Part shown: piece after piece, positions 13,641 through 16,672 of the stretch
Layout of the letters: the number at the start of each line of letters is the position of its first letter
How positions within the stretch are numbered: position 1 is the stretch's first letter
NCBI GenBank assembly: GCA_013298335.1
Contig: JAAFHI010000011.1
Location: 1-16,672, forward strand
From: Actinomycetota bacterium
GTDB taxonomy: Bacteria > Acidobacteriota > Blastocatellia > Chloracidobacteriales > Chloracidobacteriaceae
Length of the DNA: 16,672 nt
Direction of reading: 5' to 3'
Notes under the pieces: model-generated
The model's input: only the letters and a program-made list of their open reading frames with translations
Database searches by the model: none
What the model was told of the DNA's origin: nothing
Made by a program: the position numbers and the translations under genes

Positions 13641-14540
13641 TTACGGTGAAACCCGGTTCAGAAATTCCAGAATGTGCCGTTTGTAGTCTGCCCCGGCTTT
13701 CTCGCGGACGTTGTAATGATCCGCGCCGGTGACGGCGAACCACGTTTTCATCGGCGACGCCAGATTAGCAAAGATGCGCTCACCGTAGGCAACCGCGATA
13801 TTCCGGTCGGCGGTACCGTGGATCAACAGGATCGGCTGGGTGACGGTCCGGGCGTCTTCCGCGGGAGCGATGGCGTCGGGGGCGAACCCCGCCTGTCGGC
13901 CCGCGCGGTTGAGGACGAAATTCGTGAACGACGGGAAGCGGAATCCGGTGTAGAGCCGGACGTAGTCGATGGAAATTTCCCGCAGCGACGCGAAGGTACA
14001 GAGCACGATGCCGAACGTCAGCCTGGTTTCCCGCGCGAGCGCCTGCAACGCGACCGCCCCGCCGTATGACTCGCCGAACACGCCGAACGGCCCGATGGCG
14101 CTGAACCGTTCCAGCGCCACGTCGAGCGCGCGGCGCAGGTCGCGGGTTTCAAGATGACCGTAGGTGCAGTACTTCCCCTCGCTTTTTCCCTGTCCGCGGA
14201 AATCGTGGAGGATGACGTGAAATCCCTGATTCGAAAGGATTTTGGCGTCGCCGAGCAATTGCTCCTTGCAGCTTCCGATGCCGTGCAGGCAGAAAACCGT
14301 GCCGCGCGCGCGCTGTTCGCCCTCGGCGTGGACGAACAGTCCCCGAATCAGAAATCCGTCATCGGTATGAAAATCGAACGGATCGGCCCGCAGGAGATGG
14401 CGCTCCGGCGTCGAGGTCGGGTCGATGCGCGGCGACCGAAACGGCGTGAGGAGGATCCACGGACTGACGTGGAAGGCCGCGAAATAGAGGATGGCCGCCA
14501 GAATGATCGCCGAGATGACCGAAATGATGAAAATGCTCAT
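13641..14540 (-). CDS. Membrane-anchored alpha/beta hydrolase (copy 2)
   Basis: This 299-residue serine hydrolase of the BEM46/lysophospholipase-like type has an N-terminal membrane helix (about 3-24, IFIISVISAIILAAILYFAA) that tethers it to the membrane. The fold starts at TVFCLHGIGSCKE (81-93, oxyanion loop), has the nucleophile elbow GESYGG with Ser158, then LIHGTADRNI with Asp245 and TGADHYN with His275, so a complete catalytic triad is visible. Substrate is unknown; an ester or thioester is likely. GAAAGG six bases before ATG 14540 supports the start. It lies 27 bp downstream of a clear paralogue with the same architecture, evidence of tandem duplication, and both follow the aminotransferase gene in one probable operon. 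Confidence 0.9.
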   Translation of the reverse strand: MSIFIISVISAIILAAILYFAAFHVSPWILLTPFRSPRIDPTSTPERHLLRADPFDFHTDDGFLIRGLFVHAEGEQRARGTVFCLHGIGSCKEQLLGDAKILSNQGFHVILHDFRGQGKSEGKYCTYGHLETRDLRRALDVALERFSAIGPFGVFGESYGGAVALQALARETRLTFGIVLCTFASLREISIDYVRLYTGFRFPSFTNFVLNRAGRQAGFAPDAIAPAEDARTVTQPILLIHGTADRNIAVAYGERIFANLASPMKTWFAVTGADHYNVREKAGADYKRHILEFLNRVSP

Positions 14541-14567
14541 TACATGCCTTTCGCCCGCCCGAACTTT

Positions 14568-15494
14568 TTAAGGGGAAACCTCTTTGAGAAATCCCAGAAT
14601 GTGCCGCTCGTATTCCGCGCCGCCCTTTTCCCAGACGTTGAAGTGATCGGCGCCCTTGACCGGATACCACGTCTTTTTCTGCGAGGCGAGGTTGGCGAAG
14701 ATTCGCTTCCCGTAGTCAATGGATATATTCCGGTCGTCAGCGCCGTGAATCAGCAGGACCGGCTGCGTGATGCGTTTCGCCGCTTCGGCGGGGGCCACGT
14801 CGTCCGGCGGAAATCCGGCAATGCCTCCGGCGTGGTCGAGGGCGAGATTCGCAATGAAATTCGCCCGGACGCCCGTGTTGATGAAGAGGTAATCGCCGAC
14901 GATTTCCCGGAGCGTCGCAAACGTACTGACCACGATGCCGAACTTCAGCCGGGGTTCGCGCGCGAGCGCCTGCAATGCGACCGCGCCGCCGAACGACCCG
15001 CCCCAGACGCCGAACGGCTCCGCCGCGCCGTGCCGTTTGACCGCCTCGTCGAGCGCGCGGGAGAGATCGCGCGATTCGAAATAGCCGTAGGTGCAGTTCT
15101 CCCCGCCGCTTTCGCCCTGCGCCCGCGCATCGTAGAGAATCGCGTTAAACCCCTGACTCGCCAGCATTTCCGCGTCGCCGAAGAGCGGTTCCTTGCAGCC
15201 GCCGATGCCGTGCAGGCAGACAACCGTGCCGCGTGGTTTGCGTCCGGCCTGGGCGTGGACAAACCAGCCTTTCAGTTCAAATCCTTCCTCGGTCTTGAAA
15301 TCGAAGCGGTCGGCCTTCAAATGATGCCGTTCGGGTGTGTCGTTGCAGGCGACGGCCCGGTCGGGCCGGAACGGATGGAGGATAATCGGCGGGGCCACGC
15401 GATAGACCCCAATGTAAAAGGCGACCGCAATCGCGATCGCCAGTGTGCCGACTATGCCGATGAGCGTCTTCCTGATCCAGCCCATTGACTTCAT
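14568..15494 (-). CDS. Membrane-anchored alpha/beta hydrolase (copy 1)
   Basis: The 308 residues have a basic N-terminus (MKSMGWIRK), a membrane helix (about 11-30) and an alpha/beta hydrolase domain. Motifs are VVCLHGIGGCKE (91-102), the nucleophile elbow GGSFGG with Ser167, LIHGADDRNIS with Asp254, and GADHFN with His284. Sequence and layout match the following gene along the whole length, including shared TPERH, FDF.T..GF, CTYG and QALARE segments, so the two are paralogues. The elbow residue before the Ser is Gly here and Glu in the other copy, suggesting different substrates or activity. ATG 15494 is preferred over TTG 15518 because GGGGA lies about nine bases upstream. The aminotransferase stop is 28 bp before this start. 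Confidence 0.9.
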   Translation of the reverse strand: MKSMGWIRKTLIGIVGTLAIAIAVAFYIGVYRVAPPIILHPFRPDRAVACNDTPERHHLKADRFDFKTEEGFELKGWFVHAQAGRKPRGTVVCLHGIGGCKEPLFGDAEMLASQGFNAILYDARAQGESGGENCTYGYFESRDLSRALDEAVKRHGAAEPFGVWGGSFGGAVALQALAREPRLKFGIVVSTFATLREIVGDYLFINTGVRANFIANLALDHAGGIAGFPPDDVAPAEAAKRITQPVLLIHGADDRNISIDYGKRIFANLASQKKTWYPVKGADHFNVWEKGGAEYERHILGFLKEVSP

Positions 15495-15522
15495 GTTGTT
15501 GTGTCCCCGGTGCCGCAAAAGA

Positions 15523-16672
15523 TCAGCCGGTAACGGTTTGGATGAGCTGTTTCATCTTCTCCACGCCGCGGCTGATGTTTTCAATCGAGTTGGCGTAGGA
15601 AATCCGAAGGTAGCCGTCGGTTCCAAACGCCGAACCCGGCGTCACGACGACATGTGCTTCTTCCAGAAGACGTTGCGCGAACTGGCCGTCCGTCAACCCT
15701 GACGCTTCAAGAACCTGCTTGATGTTCGGAAACGCATAAAACGCGCCTTCGGGCATACGGCAGGTGACGCCGGGAAGTTCGTTGAGCGCCGGAATCAGCC
15801 AGTCGCGCCGCTTGCGGTATTCGGCGAGCATCCCCGCGACCGATTCCTGCGGACCGCTGGCGGCTTCAACCGCGCCGTACTGACAGAACGTCGTCGGGTT
15901 CGAGGTCGAATGACTTTGTACTTTCGTCATTTCGGAAACCCAGTCGGCATCTGCCAGCGCGTAGCCCACGCGCCAGCCGGTCATTGCGTAGGTCTTTGAA
16001 AAGGAACCGGATACGAGCGTCCGCGCGCGGAGTTCGTCCGGCAGGCTCGCCGCCGAAAAGGGCCGGAACGGATCGTAAGTGAATCGGTAGTAGCACTCGT
16101 CCGAGATCAGCCAGAGGCCACGCGCGGCGACGAGTTCGGCGATCTTTCGGATTTCATCCGCCGGAATCACCGCGCCCGACGGATTGCTCGGTGAATTCAC
16201 GATGACGAGTTTCGTTTTCGGCGTGATGGCGCGTTCGACCGCGTCGGCGGTGAGCCGGAAATCGGTCGGTTCGGTGTCGATAATCACGCTTTTGCCGCCG
16301 CAGAAGGCGACGATTTCGGGAAACGTCACCCAGTAGGGCGCGGCAATGATGACTTCGTCGCCCGGATTGACGAGCGACACCATCGCGTTGAAGAGCGTTT
16401 GCTTGCCGCCCGCCGAGATGATGATCTGGTTCGGGGCGTAGCGCGTACTGGTTTCGCGTTCGATGTAGTCCGCGACGGCTTTCTTCAATTCGGCGGTGCC
16501 GGGGGCGGGCGTGTAGCGCGTCTTTCCCGCGTTGAGCGCGGCGATGGCGGCAGCCGTGATGTTGGACGGTGTGTCGAAATCCGGTTCGCCCGCGCCGAGG
16601 TCGATAACGTCGTGACCGGCGGCACGCAAACGGGCGGCGGCGGCGGTGGCCGCCATCGTTGAGGAAGACTGC
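15523..16672 (-). CDS. Class I aminotransferase, aspartate aminotransferase type (5' end outside window)
   Basis: This is a PLP-dependent aminotransferase of fold type I, subgroup I-beta/gamma, most like aspartate (or aspartate/prephenate) aminotransferase, which moves the amino group between aspartate and 2-oxoglutarate. Visible motifs are DLGAGEPDFDTP near the N-terminus, TRYTPAPGTAELKKA, IISAGGKQTLFNAM, NSPSNPSGAV, SDECYYRFTYD, the PLP-lysine motif SGSFSKTYAMTGWRVGY (Lys codon at 15994-15996) and YLRISYANS with the carboxylate-binding Arg. The frame stays open to the window edge (QSSST before the Met at 16656), matching the usual start of the family, so the true start is just outside. It heads the probable operon with the two hydrolases. 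Substrate preference cannot be settled by eye. Confidence 0.93.
   Translation of the reverse strand, partial: QSSSTMAATAAAARLRAAGHDVIDLGAGEPDFDTPSNITAAAIAALNAGKTRYTPAPGTAELKKAVADYIERETSTRYAPNQIIISAGGKQTLFNAMVSLVNPGDEVIIAAPYWVTFPEIVAFCGGKSVIIDTEPTDFRLTADAVERAITPKTKLVIVNSPSNPSGAVIPADEIRKIAELVAARGLWLISDECYYRFTYDPFRPFSAASLPDELRARTLVSGSFSKTYAMTGWRVGYALADADWVSEMTKVQSHSTSNPTTFCQYGAVEAASGPQESVAGMLAEYRKRRDWLIPALNELPGVTCRMPEGAFYAFPNIKQVLEASGLTDGQFAQRLLEEAHVVVTPGSAFGTDGYLRISYANSIENISRGVEKMKQLIQTVTG

Noticed and set aside
14154..15488. Open frame of over 440 codons on the plus strand opposite the hydrolases
   Set aside because: It spans two intact minus-strand genes and the gap between them, with Arg-rich shadow composition.

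Overview
The window is a gene-dense, high-GC bacterial chromosome segment. It holds 15 protein-coding genes, two of them cut by the window edges, and no rRNA, tRNA, CRISPR array, transposase or prophage gene that I can see. The gene mix (Uma2-family protein, PDZ-tailed M61 peptidase, MauE-thioredoxin fusion, SelB, HD-GYP-like protein, small CxxCH cytochrome) and the abundant short intergenic hairpin repeats would suit an environmental Gram-negative such as an Acidobacteriota (Blastocatellia-like) or a related lineage. This placement is inferred from gene content only and is weak.

Layout, left to right. (1) 1-881, minus: 5' part of threonine synthase (thrC). Divergent from it is a plus-strand pair of exported proteins (1089-1592 and 1687-1998) that ends at a strong bidirectional terminator (2021-2056). 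(2) 2084-4391, minus: Uma2-family protein, then a MauE/DoxX-like membrane protein fused to a thioredoxin domain, then a lipoprotein-like glutathione peroxidase. The last two look like a reductant and peroxidase pair for the cell envelope. (3) 4468-10460, plus: promoter and membrane-anchored diheme cytochrome, aldehyde dehydrogenase, M61 peptidase with PDZ domain, and selenocysteine elongation factor SelB. (4) 10605-13302, minus: a tightly coupled three-gene operon of DinB-family protein, HD-GYP-like protein with a long Pro/Glu-rich tail, and a D12-class DNA-methyltransferase-like protein whose DPPY motif has decayed. (5) 13641-16672, minus: class I aminotransferase (5' end outside the window) followed by two tandem, clearly homologous, membrane-anchored alpha/beta hydrolases.

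The most unusual feature is the intergenic DNA. Five gaps each hold a different low-complexity or hairpin repeat arranged as inverted arms: GATTTTCGATT-type (2711-2840), GACGCAAG-type (6524-6601), GTGTCGG/GACACCC-type (8373-8547), GGATGAA-type (10462-10604), and a 161-bp REP-like element with two internal hairpins (13308-13468). These repeats abut start or stop codons very closely. They appear to supply the leader of selB, the 5' end of the M61 peptidase gene and the space between two convergent stop codons.

The best candidate for an undescribed functional unit is the DinB / HD-GYP-like / pseudo-methyltransferase operon. Its genes overlap by 1 nt (TGATG) and 13 nt, and two of its proteins show altered catalytic motifs. 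Its function is unknown to me.
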